64,000 nucleotides of DNA from Agathobaculum sp. NTUH-O15-33 (GCF_033193315.1 NZ_CP136187.1:3045501-3109500); one strand, 5' to 3'. Counted from the stretch's first letter, positions 22,024-30,632 are shown. Notes: a model not told the origin generated them from the letters alone. Numbers and translations: made by a program.

Positions 22024-22428
22024 TTATTCGCTCTCTACCGGCAATTCGGACGCGCAGTGCGCGCATTTGGTCGCGCCGAGCGGGATTTCACTCAGGCAAA
22101 ACGGACAGATCTTGGTGGTCGGCGCGGCGGGCGCTTCCTCTTTATGGCCCAAGTGGGTCAACTTGTTCACCGCCTTCAGAATACAGAAAAGGATGAACGC
22201 CATGATTAGAAAGTTAACTACTGTACCGAGGAAGTTGCTGACAAAACCCGTCACCTGCTCCATGCTGTAACGCGTTCCGCCAATCAGACTGATGATCGGC
22301 GTGATGAAATTATCGGTCAGCGAAGTAACGATACCGGAAAACGCGCCGCCGATGATAACGCCTACCGCCATATCCATGACATTGCCGCGCAGCGCAAAGG
22401 CTTTAAATTCCTCTATGAACTTTTTCAA
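22024..22428 (-). CDS. mscL: Large-conductance mechanosensitive channel MscL with C-terminal zinc ribbon
   Basis: Inner-membrane osmotic safety valve, about 134 residues. N-terminal helix [20 protein letters not shown] and TM1 ([20 protein letters not shown]) with the glycine/alanine constriction pattern are diagnostic; TM2 is [17 protein letters not shown]. After the usual cytoplasmic helix an extra module [18 protein letters not shown] adds two CxxC pairs, a zinc-ribbon tail absent from E. coli MscL. I chose the TTG behind GGAGG (7-base gap) because the upstream in-frame ATG lies inside the leader. Confidence 0.9.
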   Translation of the reverse strand: MKKFIEEFKAFALRGNVMDMAVGVIIGGAFSGIVTSLTDNFITPIISLIGGTRYSMEQVTGFVSNFLGTVVNFLIMAFILFCILKAVNKLTHLGHKEEAPAAPTTKICPFCLSEIPLGATKCAHCASELPVESE

Positions 22429-22461
22429 AACAATTCCTCCCCATTTCATTTACTACCTATT

Positions 22462-22489
22462 ATTTTACGCCCCACGCCGGGGTTGTCAA
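22462..22489 (-). promoter_or_regulatory. mscL promoter
   Basis: On the minus strand: TTGACA, 16 bases, TAAAAT. It shows mscL has its own promoter inside the thi locus and points away from thiG. Confidence 0.7.
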
Positions 22490-22520
22490 TGCAATAATCG
22501 ACAAAAGGAGTGTTTTTTAC

Positions 22521-23297
22521 GTGAAAGATGAGCTTATTCTGCGCGGACACGCGTTCCGCTCCCGTTTTATCCTTGGCTCAGGCAAGTATTCGCTGGAGCT
22601 GATCCGCGCTGCGGTCGAATCGGGCGGCGCGGAAATGATCACGCTGGCCCTGCGCCGGGTGAATGAGGGCGGCGCGGCCAATATCCTCGACCATATCCCG
22701 GAGGGGGTGACCCTGCTGCCCAATACCTCGGGCGCGCGCAACGCGGACGAGGCCGTGCGCATCGCCCGGTTGGCGCGCGAATGCGGGTGCGGCGACTTTG
22801 TCAAGATCGAAATCATGCGCGACAGCAAATACCTGCTGCCCGATAACCAAGAAACCATTCGGGCGACCGATATTTTGGCGGGCGAGGGCTTCATCGTCAT
22901 GCCGTATATGTACCCCGATCTGAACGTGGCGCGCGATCTGGTGAACGCGGGCGCGGCGTCCATCATGCCGCTGGCCGCGCCGATCGGCACCAACAAGGGA
23001 CTGGCAACGCGCGAGTTTATCAAAATCTTGATTGACGAGATCGATCTGCCCATCATCGTGGACGCGGGCATCGGCCGCCCGTCGCAGGCGTGCGAGGCCA
23101 TGGAACTGGGCGCGGCTGCCGTCATGGCGAACACCGCCATCGCGACCGCGGGCGACGTGCCCGCGATGGCGGGCGCGTTCCGTCAGGCGATCGAAGCCGG
23201 GCGCGCCGCGTACCTTGCCGGGCTGGGCCGCGTGCGGGATACCGCCGCCGCTTCCTCTCCGCTGACCGGCTTTCTGCGCGACGAGGGGGAGGACTGA
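22521..23297 (+). CDS. thiG: Thiazole synthase ThiG
   Basis: 258-residue TIM-barrel enzyme that condenses DXP, dehydroglycine and ThiS thiocarboxylate to the thiazole phosphate. Landmarks: RFILGSGKY at the start, [10 protein letters not shown] carrying the Schiff-base lysine, [23 protein letters not shown] for phosphate binding, and [12 protein letters not shown] start after AAAGGAG. Four bases separate it from thiH. No TPP riboswitch or strong promoter is visible in the short gap before it. Confidence 0.93.
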   Translation: MKDELILRGHAFRSRFILGSGKYSLELIRAAVESGGAEMITLALRRVNEGGAANILDHIPEGVTLLPNTSGARNADEAVRIARLARECGCGDFVKIEIMRDSKYLLPDNQETIRATDILAGEGFIVMPYMYPDLNVARDLVNAGAASIMPLAAPIGTNKGLATREFIKILIDEIDLPIIVDAGIGRPSQACEAMELGAAAVMANTAIATAGDVPAMAGAFRQAIEAGRAAYLAGLGRVRDTAAASSPLTGFLRDEGED

Positions 23298-23300
23298 TCT

Positions 23301-24488
23301 ATGTTAGACCCAGTAACAAACGCCCAATACATCACCGCCGAGACCGACCACATGCAATACCAGCCGGGCATGGACGACATCGGCAGTGAAACGCAGGATG
23401 AAGTGATCGCCCGCATGCAGGCCATGGAGTTCGACCGTTTCACCGCGCGGGATGTGACCCGCGCCCTTGCAAAGGACGTGCTCGCGCCGGACGATTTCGC
23501 GGCCCTGCTCTCCCCCGCCGCCGCGCCGTTTTTGGAGCAGCTCGCGCGCCGCGCGCAGCAGGAAACGCGAAAGCACTTCGGTACCTCGGTGCAGATGTTC
23601 ACCCCGCTCTATATCGCCAATTACTGTGAAAACTACTGCATTTACTGCGGCTTCAACTGCCATAACAAGATCCGCCGCGCCAAGCTGGATACGGATGAGA
23701 TCGAACGCGAATTGCAGGCGATCACCCAAACCGGCTTGCAGGAAATCCTGCTGCTTACCGGCGAAAGCCGCTCCATGTCGCCGGTCGATTACATCGGCGA
23801 GGCCTGCCGTCTGGCGCGCAAATACTTCCGCGTGGTCGGCGTTGAGATCTATCCGCTCAATGTGGACGAGTACGCGCATTTACACGCGTGCGGCGTGGAC
23901 TATGTCACCGTTTTTCAGGAGACCTACGACGCGGACAAGTATTCCACGCTCCATCTGGGCGGACACAAGCGCATTTTCCCCTACCGGCTGAACGCGCAGG
24001 AACGCGCGCTCATGGGCGGCATGCGCGGCGTGGGGTTCGCGGCGCTTTTGGGCCTATCGGATTTCCGAAAGGACGCCTTTGCCACCGGCCTGCACGCCTA
24101 TTTGCTGCAACGCAAGTATCCGCACGCCGAGATCGCCTTTTCCTGCCCGCGCCTGCGGCCCATCATCAACAACGATAAAGTGGGTCCCAAGGATGTGCAT
24201 GAGCCGCAGCTTTTGCAGGTCATCTGCGCCTACCGCGTCTTCATGCCCTTTGCCTCCATCACGATCTCCACGCGCGAACGCGCCGGGTTCCGCGATCATA
24301 TCATCGGCATTGCGGCGACCAAGATATCCGCCGGCGTTTCGACCGGCATCGGCGAGCACAGCGAGGACAACGCGGACAAGGGCGACGCGCAGTTCGAGAT
24401 ATCGGACAACCGCACGGTCGACGAGGTTTACGCCGCTATTGAGCGCCACGGCCTGCAGCCCGTCATGGCCGATTACATTTATGTATAA
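23301..24488 (+). CDS. thiH: 2-Iminoacetate synthase ThiH (radical SAM, tyrosine lyase)
   Basis: 395 residues. Cleaves tyrosine to dehydroglycine and p-cresol for thiazole formation. The radical-SAM cluster motif is C109-x3-C113-x2-C116 in NYCENYCIYCGF. LLTGESRS, VGVEIYPLNVDEY and FQETYDADKY fit the ThiH/BioB-like fold, and the C-terminal BATS-type region includes SAGVSTGIGEH. ThiH rather than the oxygen-dependent ThiO confirms an anaerobic pathway. It sits tightly between thiG and thiC. Confidence 0.93.
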   Translation: MLDPVTNAQYITAETDHMQYQPGMDDIGSETQDEVIARMQAMEFDRFTARDVTRALAKDVLAPDDFAALLSPAAAPFLEQLARRAQQETRKHFGTSVQMFTPLYIANYCENYCIYCGFNCHNKIRRAKLDTDEIERELQAITQTGLQEILLLTGESRSMSPVDYIGEACRLARKYFRVVGVEIYPLNVDEYAHLHACGVDYVTVFQETYDADKYSTLHLGGHKRIFPYRLNAQERALMGGMRGVGFAALLGLSDFRKDAFATGLHAYLLQRKYPHAEIAFSCPRLRPIINNDKVGPKDVHEPQLLQVICAYRVFMPFASITISTRERAGFRDHIIGIAATKISAGVSTGIGEHSEDNADKGDAQFEISDNRTVDEVYAAIERHGLQPVMADYIYV

Positions 24489-24513
24489 GTAAAACGAGTA
24501 AGGAGAAGCGCAA

Positions 24514-25839
24514 ATGAGAAATTACGCCACCCAAATGGACGCCGCCAAGCGCGGCATCGTCACGCCGGAAATGGAAACGGTAGCAAAAAAGGAAAACCGC
24601 ACGGCAGAGTACATCCGCGCGCGTGTCGCAAAGGGCACGATCGCCATCCCGGCAAACGTGAACCACAAGAGCCTGTCCGCCGAGGCGGTGGGCGACGGCA
24701 CGCGCGTCAAAATCAACGTAAACCTTGGCATTTCGGGCGACGCAAAGGATTATGAGCTGGAAATGCGCAAGGTAAAGCTTGCGATTGACATGGGCGCGGA
24801 ATCCATTATGGATCTTTCCAACTACGGCAAGACAAATACTTTCCGTAATAAATTGATCGATTATTCCCCCGCGATGATCGGCACCGTACCGATGTATGAC
24901 GCGATCGGCTATCTGGAAAAGGACTTGCTCGAGATCACCGCGCAGGATTTTCTAAAGGTCGTCGAGGCGCACGCCAAGGAAGGTGTGGATTTCATGACCA
25001 TCCACGCCGGGATCAACCGCCGCTCGGTGGAAACCTTTATGCGTGAAGGCCGCGAAATGAACATCGTTTCGCGCGGCGGCTCGCTGCTGTTCGCTTGGAT
25101 GCAGATGACCGGCAACGAAAACCCGTTTTTTGAGTATTACGACGAGGTGCTGGACATTCTGCGCGCCTATGATGTGACCATTTCGCTGGGCGACGCGCTG
25201 CGCCCCGGCTGCCTAAAGGATGCGTCCGATCACGGCCAGATCGCCGAGCTGATCGAGCTGGGCCACCTGACCGAGCGCGCGTGGGCGCGCGACGTGCAGG
25301 TCATGGTGGAGGGGCCGGGCCATATGGCCATGAACGAAATCGCCGCCAATATGGTGATGGAAAAGCGCCTTTGCCACGGCGCGCCGTTCTACGTGCTCGG
25401 CCCGCTCGTGACCGATATCGCACCGGGATACGATCACATCACCTCGGCCATCGGCGGGGCGATCGCGGCGAGCAGCGGCGCCAACTTCCTGTGCTACGTC
25501 ACCCCAGCCGAGCACCTGCGCCTGCCCGATTTAGACGATGTGCGCGAGGGTATCGCGGCTTCCAAGATCGCGGCGCACGCGGCCAATATCGCGCTGGGCC
25601 TGCCGGGCGCGCGCGACCGCGACGACGCGATGGCGGCGGCCCGCCATAAGCTGGACTGGGAGGAGCAGTTCTCCCTTGCGCTCGACCCGGAAAAAGCGGA
25701 ACGCTTCTATCATCAGGTGCCGCCGACCGAGCGCCACACCTGCTCGATGTGCGGCAAAATGTGCGCCGTGCGCACGACCAATTTGATCCTTGAGGGCAAG
25801 AAGGTAGAGTTTTGCTCCGAGCAAGGCGCTTGCTCCTGA
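24514..25839 (+). CDS. thiC: Phosphomethylpyrimidine synthase ThiC (radical SAM)
   Basis: 441 residues; converts aminoimidazole ribotide to HMP phosphate. Core signatures include [54 protein letters not shown] and [13 protein letters not shown]. The C-terminal cluster motif is CSMCGKMC (spacing x2, x3), placing the 4Fe-4S cluster at the tail as in all ThiC proteins. The length is that of the short clostridial form, without the proteobacterial N-terminal domain. RBS AAGGAG. No thiD or thiE is present in the window. Confidence 0.94.
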   Translation: MRNYATQMDAAKRGIVTPEMETVAKKENRTAEYIRARVAKGTIAIPANVNHKSLSAEAVGDGTRVKINVNLGISGDAKDYELEMRKVKLAIDMGAESIMDLSNYGKTNTFRNKLIDYSPAMIGTVPMYDAIGYLEKDLLEITAQDFLKVVEAHAKEGVDFMTIHAGINRRSVETFMREGREMNIVSRGGSLLFAWMQMTGNENPFFEYYDEVLDILRAYDVTISLGDALRPGCLKDASDHGQIAELIELGHLTERAWARDVQVMVEGPGHMAMNEIAANMVMEKRLCHGAPFYVLGPLVTDIAPGYDHITSAIGGAIAASSGANFLCYVTPAEHLRLPDLDDVREGIAASKIAAHAANIALGLPGARDRDDAMAAARHKLDWEEQFSLALDPEKAERFYHQVPPTERHTCSMCGKMCAVRTTNLILEGKKVEFCSEQGACS

Positions 25840-25920
25840 GAAGCACGCCGCAACGCAGCAAGCGTAAAATTTTCCGTTTCCCTTTTTCCGTTTCCTCATT
25901 CTTTTTTCGCGCCGTTCTAT

Positions 25921-26122
25921 GGTATAATAGCCGCAAAGCGGCTATTATACTTTGATTAAATTAATTATACCATCAGCGGCTCTTAGGTGTGTTTTGACTC
26001 TTCGGAATTGCTTGCCGCTGTGGTATAATAGCCGCAAAGCGCCTATTATACTTTGATTAAATTAATTATACCACCAGCGGCGCACAAGCGTTTTTTGACA
26101 CTTTGAAAATGCTTGCCGCTGT
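25921..26122. repeat. 101-bp tandem duplication containing promoter-like palindromes
   Basis: Two units, each exactly 101 bases, start with GGTATAATAGCCGCAAAGCG. Within each, a 51-base segment is bounded by GGTATAAT/ATTATACC, and an internal palindrome GTATAATAGCCGC/GCGGCTATTATAC is perfect in unit 1 and has one mismatch in unit 2. A third, truncated start (GGTATACT) forms the -10 of the lipoprotein promoter. The 25840-26163 gap holds nothing else. Confidence 0.85.
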
Positions 26123-26130
26123 GGTATACT
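26103..26130 (+). promoter_or_regulatory. Lipoprotein gene promoter
   Basis: TTGAAA, 16 bases, TATACT, located at the end of the second repeat unit; the GCCGCTGTGGTATA context is shared with the repeat starts and with another promoter near 57443. Confidence 0.65.
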
Positions 26131-26163
26131 GAGTGCAATACATATCGAGGGGGATTTGATAAA

Positions 26164-26790
26164 ATGATGAAACGGATATGCTCCGTCCTGCTCGCGGCGG
26201 CGCTCGCGCTGTCGCTTACCGCGTGCGGCGGAACCAAGCGGGAATCCGCACAGGCGGTTGTGGAAAGTGCGATCGGCGCTGTGCAAAACGTGGACTTTGC
26301 CGCCATGAAGACCTATTGGGGCGAGGATACGCTGGGCCAAATGGAATCCGCCGCCCAGCCGGAAGCGGACGATGAGGACGCGCAGGTTATGAAAGCCGTA
26401 ACCAAGCACCTTTCCTACACCGTTAAGGAAAGTAAGGAAGACGAAAAAGCCGGCACGGCCACCGTTACGGTGGAGTTCACCAACGCCGACATGACGGCCA
26501 TTATGTCCGAATTTATCCAGCAGGCGTTTTCGGACGCGCTCAATTACGCCTTCCTGCCCGAGGACCAGCAGCCCTCCGAAGAAGAAATGGACCAGAAGTA
26601 CTTAGACATTCTGACCGGACTGTTGGCGCGCGAGGATAACAAGATGGTCACCAACACCGTCGATATCAGCCTAAAGCTGACAGACGACCAGTGGACGATC
26701 GAGTCCGACGACAAGGTGTTGGACGCCATGCTTGGCGGCATGCTGTCCTCCGCGGACTCCATATCCGATTCGCTCGGCGGCGATTCGTAA
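26164..26790 (+). CDS. Secreted lipoprotein, DUF4878/DUF5105-like
   Basis: 208 residues. Signal peptide MMKRICSVLLAAALALS followed by lipobox LTACGG, so membrane-anchored and outside the cell. The mature part (SAQAVVESAIGAVQNVDFAAMKTYW) has the look of small NTF2-like lipoproteins such as DUF4878 or DUF5105, in which paired helices and a sheet form a ligand-binding cup; this assignment is by resemblance only. The C-terminus is serine/glycine rich. Monocistronic: own promoter, perfect-stem terminator. Confidence 0.7.
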   Translation: MMKRICSVLLAAALALSLTACGGTKRESAQAVVESAIGAVQNVDFAAMKTYWGEDTLGQMESAAQPEADDEDAQVMKAVTKHLSYTVKESKEDEKAGTATVTVEFTNADMTAIMSEFIQQAFSDALNYAFLPEDQQPSEEEMDQKYLDILTGLLAREDNKMVTNTVDISLKLTDDQWTIESDDKVLDAMLGGMLSSADSISDSLGGDS

Positions 26791-26805
26791 ATACCAAACA
26801 GATAC

Positions 26806-26841
26806 AAGGCCCCGATGTTCCAAAAGGAACATCGGGGCCTT
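26806..26841 (+). terminator. 16-bp perfect hairpin after the lipoprotein gene
   Basis: AAGGCCCCGATGTTCC and its complement around AAAA; only a weak T tract follows, but the position after a stand-alone gene and before a convergent gene suits a terminator. Confidence 0.7.
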
Positions 26842-26855
26842 CGTAGTGCTTACCT

Positions 26856-27407
26856 TTATAAACTGCACAGCGCCGCGCACAGAACGCGGAGCAGCGCGCT
26901 GGCCGCGGCAAGGGCAAGGCAGATCATGTAGGGTATGCGGCAGTCGGACAGCAGCGCGGTGCTGCGCCCTGCCGCGCGCTGCTCGGAGGCGCACCATACC
27001 ATGGCCGCCGCCGCGAGCAGCGCGGGCGCGGAAAGCACCGCGGGCAGCCCGGTGGTCAGCACCGAAAGAAAAATGCCGTTCTTTTGCGCCACGCCTACCG
27101 CGACCGTTAGCGCCAGCACGAAGCCGCGCGCCGCGCAAAGCCCCGCGAGGAACAGCGCCGCCGGGCGCAGCATTGTGCACAAAAGAGGCAGGATGACCCA
27201 TAGGAGCGCGCACAACACGCTTTTCAGCGCCTGCGCGGGCAGGGCCGAGATCAGGCCCGCGAGCTGCACAGCGCCGTCCTCCTCGCCCGCGATCAGGCCG
27301 GTCAGGCCGCCCGCCACCGCGCCGCATAAAAACATCGCGCTTAGGAATAAAAACGCCGGTGTGCGTACAATTTCATCAAAAAAGCCGAGAACATGCCGTT
27401 TTCTCAT
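26856..27407 (-). CDS. Small integral membrane protein, possibly SpoIIM-like
   Basis: 183 residues with about five hydrophobic segments: FLFLSAMFLCGAVAGGL, SVLCALLWVILPLL, LAGLCAARGFVLALTVAVGV, a long alanine/leucine segment near 115-140, and the C-terminal CLALAAASALLRVLCAAL. A short basic N-terminus (MRKRHVLGFFDE) precedes TM1. Overall size, topology and the presence of sigK elsewhere make a SpoIIM-like sporulation protein possible, but no motif is decisive. Start ATG after AAGGGGGAG. Confidence 0.55.
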   Translation of the reverse strand: MRKRHVLGFFDEIVRTPAFLFLSAMFLCGAVAGGLTGLIAGEEDGAVQLAGLISALPAQALKSVLCALLWVILPLLCTMLRPAALFLAGLCAARGFVLALTVAVGVAQKNGIFLSVLTTGLPAVLSAPALLAAAAMVWCASEQRAAGRSTALLSDCRIPYMICLALAAASALLRVLCAALCSL

Positions 27408-27473
27408 ACGTCTCCCCCTTGCGGAAGGTTGATAATACAGCATATTCCCGGCTATTCGGTTTTAGAACCCGCC

Positions 27474-27947
27474 TTAGTCGATCAGCGCGTTGACCAGATC
27501 ACGGCACGGCTGGTGCAGGAAGATACGCGCGGAACGCGACGCATCGAACTGAACGGACAGCTTGCCGTTTTCATCCCTCGACAGGGTCGCGGAAACGACC
27601 TCGGTGCCGAACTGTACGCGCTCCAAGATAAAATCGGCGTTCACGCGAGGATCCTCGCAGACAGGCACGACCGTGCGCGTGCGCGTGCACTGCGAGACCG
27701 GCGCCAGAACCGTGCCCATTTCGCGTTTGGAGGCGGGCACCAGCACGATCTCGCTCTTGACCACCGCCGCGGCTTCGTCTTCGCAAAGCACCACGTCGTA
27801 CCCGGCGGCCGCTTCCTTGGCCGTCTGGTTTTTGGCGGATATAAACATATTATTGGCGGGTATAACCTGTTTTTCCAGTATCGCGCGGATCAGGCGCGTC
27901 AGGTTCTCCCCTTCTCCAATCACTGCTACACGAATCTTGTGTGGCAT
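27474..27947 (-). CDS. Stand-alone Rossmann-type protein resembling the N-terminal domain of pyrroline-5-carboxylate reductase
   Basis: 157 residues. It begins MPHKIRVAVIGEGENLTRLI, a dinucleotide-binding glycine motif, and the following VIPANNMFISAKN and SEIVLVPASKREMGTVLAPV segments resemble the ProC/NADP-F420 oxidoreductase fold. The substrate-binding, dimerization half of ProC is absent, so catalysis as such is unlikely. The C-terminal third (FDASRSARIFLHQPCRDLVN) is not recognisable. Could be a truncated remnant or a regulatory dinucleotide sensor. ATG chosen at a workable distance from AAGGAG. Confidence 0.5.
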   Translation of the reverse strand: MPHKIRVAVIGEGENLTRLIRAILEKQVIPANNMFISAKNQTAKEAAAGYDVVLCEDEAAAVVKSEIVLVPASKREMGTVLAPVSQCTRTRTVVPVCEDPRVNADFILERVQFGTEVVSATLSRDENGKLSVQFDASRSARIFLHQPCRDLVNALID

Positions 27948-28057
27948 TTGAATCAACTCCTTCAGGGACGCTCATAATATTTCAGCATTATTATACGGCA
28001 AAAAACGTGCAACTTGCAATGCCTTTTACATTATTTTTAAATGTTTTGGTGTATTGA

Positions 28058-29428
28058 CTAATCTGCACAAATTTTCTCCGCCGCTTTCAGATAGATTGCA
28101 CACTCCAAACGCTTGCGCTCCATCTCACAGCCGAGATCGTACGAATCATTCATATCGCCGTTCATGTTGTAATTTGCCGCCGAGCAGCCGCCCGAGCAGT
28201 AGAATTTAGCCCAGCACTTCTGGCACTTGGGCCGGGAATAAATGTTCATGCCCGCGAATTTTTGCGCGATATCCATGTCAAACGAGCCGTCCAGCACGCT
28301 GCCCTGCCGAAATTCTTCCTTGCCGACGAACTGGTGGCAGGGATAAATATCGCCGTCCGGCGTGACGGCGACGTACTCATAGCCCGCGCCGCAGCCGCGC
28401 AGCCGCTTGACCACGCACGGCCCCTGATCCAGATCGACCATGAAGTGGAAGAAGGAAAACGGTTTGCCCGCTTTCCGCCGCTCCAGCATGATCTCGGTCA
28501 GGCGGTCGTACTCCGCTTCAATTTTCGGCAGGTCGTCCTCGGTCAGGTCGTAGCCGCAGCCGGGGTCGGCTGTGACCGGTTCGACCGAAAGGCGGTCAAA
28601 GCCAGCGTCCGCGATGTGCGTCACATCCTCGGCAAAATCAAGGTTGTGCGAGGTAAAGGTGCCGCGCGCGTAATAATCCTTTTCCGGGTCGCGCTCGTCT
28701 ACCAGCGCCTTAAATTTAGGCACGATCACATCGTAGCTGCCCGCGCCCGACACGGTCTTGCGGAACTCGTCGTTGACGGCCGGACGGCCGTCGAGCGACA
28801 GGACGACATTGTCCATATTCTCGTTGATGTAGCGGCGTTTGTCCTCATCGAGCAGCACGCCGTTGGTCGTGATGGTGAAGCGGAACTTTTTATTGTGCTT
28901 TTGCTCGATCGACCGCGCGTAATCGACCGCGCGCACCACCGTGTCCCACGCCATCAGCGGTTCGCCGCCGAAGAAGTCGATCTCGATATTGTGCCGCGCG
29001 CCCGAACGGCTTACGACAAAGTCGATCGCGCGCTCGGCCACCTCGGGCGGCATGATCTTGCGGCCCTGACCGAAGTCGCCGGTCGAAGCAAAGCAGTATT
29101 TGCATCGCAGGTTGCAGTCATGCGCGACATGCAGGCACAGCGCCTTGACCGGCGCGCCGACCGGCACATAGCGGGAAACGTCGATATAATCGTCCTCCGC
29201 GAAAAGCTGGCCGTTCTTTTTCAGCGCGTACAGTTCGCCCCAAGCTTCCCGCACCGCGTCCGCTTCAAACCGGCCGAGCGCGTCCACCACCTGCTGCGGG
29301 CAGGTTTCCCCCATGGTTTCATCGGCAAGGCCGGAAACGGCGTAGCTTACGTCATCCAGCACATGCACCGCGCCGGAATTGACGTCCAGCACAAAATTGA
29401 GTCCGTTTTTCTGATAGCGATGGATCAT
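28058..29428 (-). CDS. scfB: SCIFF peptide maturase (radical SAM/SPASM, thioether-forming)
   Basis: 456 residues. Installs sulfur-to-alpha-carbon thioether links in the SCIFF precursor encoded just upstream. An N-terminal RiPP-recognition-like segment (MIHRYQKNGLNFVLDVNSG) precedes the radical-SAM motif C105-x3-C109-x2-C112 (CNLRCKYC). IDFFGGEPLM is the SAM-binding region. The SPASM domain contains CHQF, CQKCWAKFYCSGGC and later cysteines for auxiliary 4Fe-4S clusters. Gene order scfA-scfB and the partial terminator between them are typical of Clostridia. Confidence 0.93.
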   Translation of the reverse strand: MIHRYQKNGLNFVLDVNSGAVHVLDDVSYAVSGLADETMGETCPQQVVDALGRFEADAVREAWGELYALKKNGQLFAEDDYIDVSRYVPVGAPVKALCLHVAHDCNLRCKYCFASTGDFGQGRKIMPPEVAERAIDFVVSRSGARHNIEIDFFGGEPLMAWDTVVRAVDYARSIEQKHNKKFRFTITTNGVLLDEDKRRYINENMDNVVLSLDGRPAVNDEFRKTVSGAGSYDVIVPKFKALVDERDPEKDYYARGTFTSHNLDFAEDVTHIADAGFDRLSVEPVTADPGCGYDLTEDDLPKIEAEYDRLTEIMLERRKAGKPFSFFHFMVDLDQGPCVVKRLRGCGAGYEYVAVTPDGDIYPCHQFVGKEEFRQGSVLDGSFDMDIAQKFAGMNIYSRPKCQKCWAKFYCSGGCSAANYNMNGDMNDSYDLGCEMERKRLECAIYLKAAEKICAD

Positions 29429-29453
29429 TTCTATTTGTTCCTCCGATGTAAGT

Positions 29454-29486
29454 AAAAAACAAGGCGCGCCGCATCGGCACGCCTTG
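29454..29486 (-). terminator. Attenuating terminator between scfA and scfB
   Basis: On the minus strand, CAAGGCG(T)GCC pairs with GGC(G)CGCCTTG, followed by T6. Partial read-through would give much precursor peptide and little maturase. Confidence 0.7.
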
Positions 29487-29514
29487 CGATTGGACTTCAG
29501 TAGGAGCTAACTGC

Positions 29515-29658
29515 TCACTTAGAGTGCTCGCACTTCTGGTTGGCCACCGTGCAAGAAGTCTTGCAGGCGGACTGGCAGGAAGTCTGGCACTCGCCGCAGC
29601 CGCCCTTAGCGGCGGTCTGCTTCAGGGTCGCCGAAGTCAGAGTCGTAACATGCTTCAT
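29515..29658 (-). CDS. scfA: SCIFF (six cysteines in forty-five residues) ranthipeptide precursor
   Basis: 47-residue peptide, MKHVTTLTSATLKQ leader then CGECQTSC, SACKTSC and QKCEHSK, giving exactly six cysteines. The leader and cysteine spacing are the SCIFF signature found across Clostridia. RBS AGGAGG lies 8 bases before the ATG. The adjacent radical SAM/SPASM gene should cross-link it. The biological role is not settled; links with quorum sensing and metabolism have been proposed for ranthipeptides in clostridia. Confidence 0.95.
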   Translation of the reverse strand: MKHVTTLTSATLKQTAAKGGCGECQTSCQSACKTSCTVANQKCEHSK

Positions 29659-29670
29659 GGTGTTTCCCTC

Positions 29671-30084
29671 CTATTTTTTCAGGTGCTTATGGCGTTTTTT
29701 TCTGCGCATGCTCGCACCGGCAAAACCGCCGAGCGCTGCGCCGACAACCATCGAGGCAAAACTGATGACCGTGCGCGGAATATGTACCGGCTGCCGCAGG
29801 ACAAGAGCGCCCACGGCAAGCAGGACTAGAAAAATCAGCGCGCCGGCGCCGACCGCCCAAAGGAATTTGCCGCCCGGCGCGCGCTTTGCCGATAGAAAGG
29901 CCGCCGCCGCACTGCCGACCGCTAAAAAAGCGAGCGCCAGAGGAGCGATCGCGCCTTCGCCGACCGTGCCGCGCTGCACCAGCAGCGCGCCGGCCAGCAT
30001 CAGCAATAAAGTAAGCCCCAGGCCCAGTAGCGCCGACGGCAACAAAATGCCGATAGGCGACAGGTCATCATTCGTTTTTTTCAT
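29671..30084 (-). CDS. TIGR04086-type membrane protein
   Basis: 137 residues with four hydrophobic segments (ILLPSALLGLGLTLLLML; LALAFLAVGSAAAAFL; WAVGAGALIFLVLLAVGAL; ISFASMVVGAALGGFAG) and a strongly basic tail RRKKRHKHLKK. Size, topology and the fixed place between yajC and the SCIFF gene match the TIGR04086 family. Function unknown; its conservation beside scfA suggests a role in SCIFF export, immunity or the YajC/Sec context, which is inference. Confidence 0.75.
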   Translation of the reverse strand: MKKTNDDLSPIGILLPSALLGLGLTLLLMLAGALLVQRGTVGEGAIAPLALAFLAVGSAAAAFLSAKRAPGGKFLWAVGAGALIFLVLLAVGALVLRQPVHIPRTVISFASMVVGAALGGFAGASMRRKKRHKHLKK

Positions 30085-30169
30085 CTGCGCTTTCCTCCCG
30101 CCGAAAGTTTGGCGCGTCCGGGTGAAGGACGAACCTTTGCGCTATCTTATTCGGCAAGGCGCCGGGATA

Positions 30170-30490
30170 TTACTTCGCGTCCTTGGGCGCTTCTACCGAC
30201 TCGGTCGGCTCCGCTTCCTTGCCGCGGATAGCCCAGCGGTAGATCTTCAGCTTGGTGCGGTCGTTCGAGGTCTCGATGATCAGCACATCGTCCTTGATAT
30301 TGACCACACGGCCGATAAAACCGCCGATGGTGGAAATCTCATCGCCGATATCGATCGAGTTACGCATTTCCTTCTCCGCCTTGTCGCGCTTACGCTGCGG
30401 GCGGATCAGCATGAAGTAGAACAGCACAATCAGCAGCACGAGCGGCGCAAACTGCATAATCGCCTGCAAGTATTGTTGTCCACTTGGCAT
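30170..30490 (-). CDS. yajC: Preprotein translocase auxiliary subunit YajC
   Basis: 106 residues: one N-terminal membrane helix (LQAIMQFAPLVLLIVLFYFM) followed by the diagnostic LIRPQRKRDKAEKEM and GDEISTIGGFIGRVVNIKDD, then an acidic low-complexity tail. YajC associates with SecDF at the Sec translocon. The ATG (MPSGQQYL) is preceded by AGGAGG; an upstream in-frame start is not. First gene of the minus-strand block leading to scfA/scfB. Confidence 0.92.
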   Translation of the reverse strand: MPSGQQYLQAIMQFAPLVLLIVLFYFMLIRPQRKRDKAEKEMRNSIDIGDEISTIGGFIGRVVNIKDDVLIIETSNDRTKLKIYRWAIRGKEAEPTESVEAPKDAK

Positions 30491-30595
30491 TTTTAACACC
30501 TCCTCGTGCAATTTGCCGTTAATACTGTTATTATACTAAACCGTACCGCAAATTACAAGCTTTTCTTTATCAAACGGCGCGTTTTTTCGCGCATG

Positions 30596-30632
30596 AAAAA
30601 AGAGAAGTGCAATGCTTGCCCTTCTCTTTTTT
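30596..30632. terminator. Bidirectional terminator
   Basis: AAAAAAGAGAAG pairs with CTTCTCTTTTTT over a 13-base loop. Placed just after the minus-strand dehydrogenase gene. Confidence 0.75.

Noticed and set aside
25921..26122. Tandem repeat considered as a CRISPR array
   Set aside because: Only two units with 101-bp periodicity, self-palindromic A/T-rich content, no short uniform repeat-spacer pattern and no cas genes.
28262..29455. Long plus-strand frame opposite scfB
   Set aside because: The minus strand encodes a complete radical SAM/SPASM enzyme; the antisense translation is low-complexity and motif-free.
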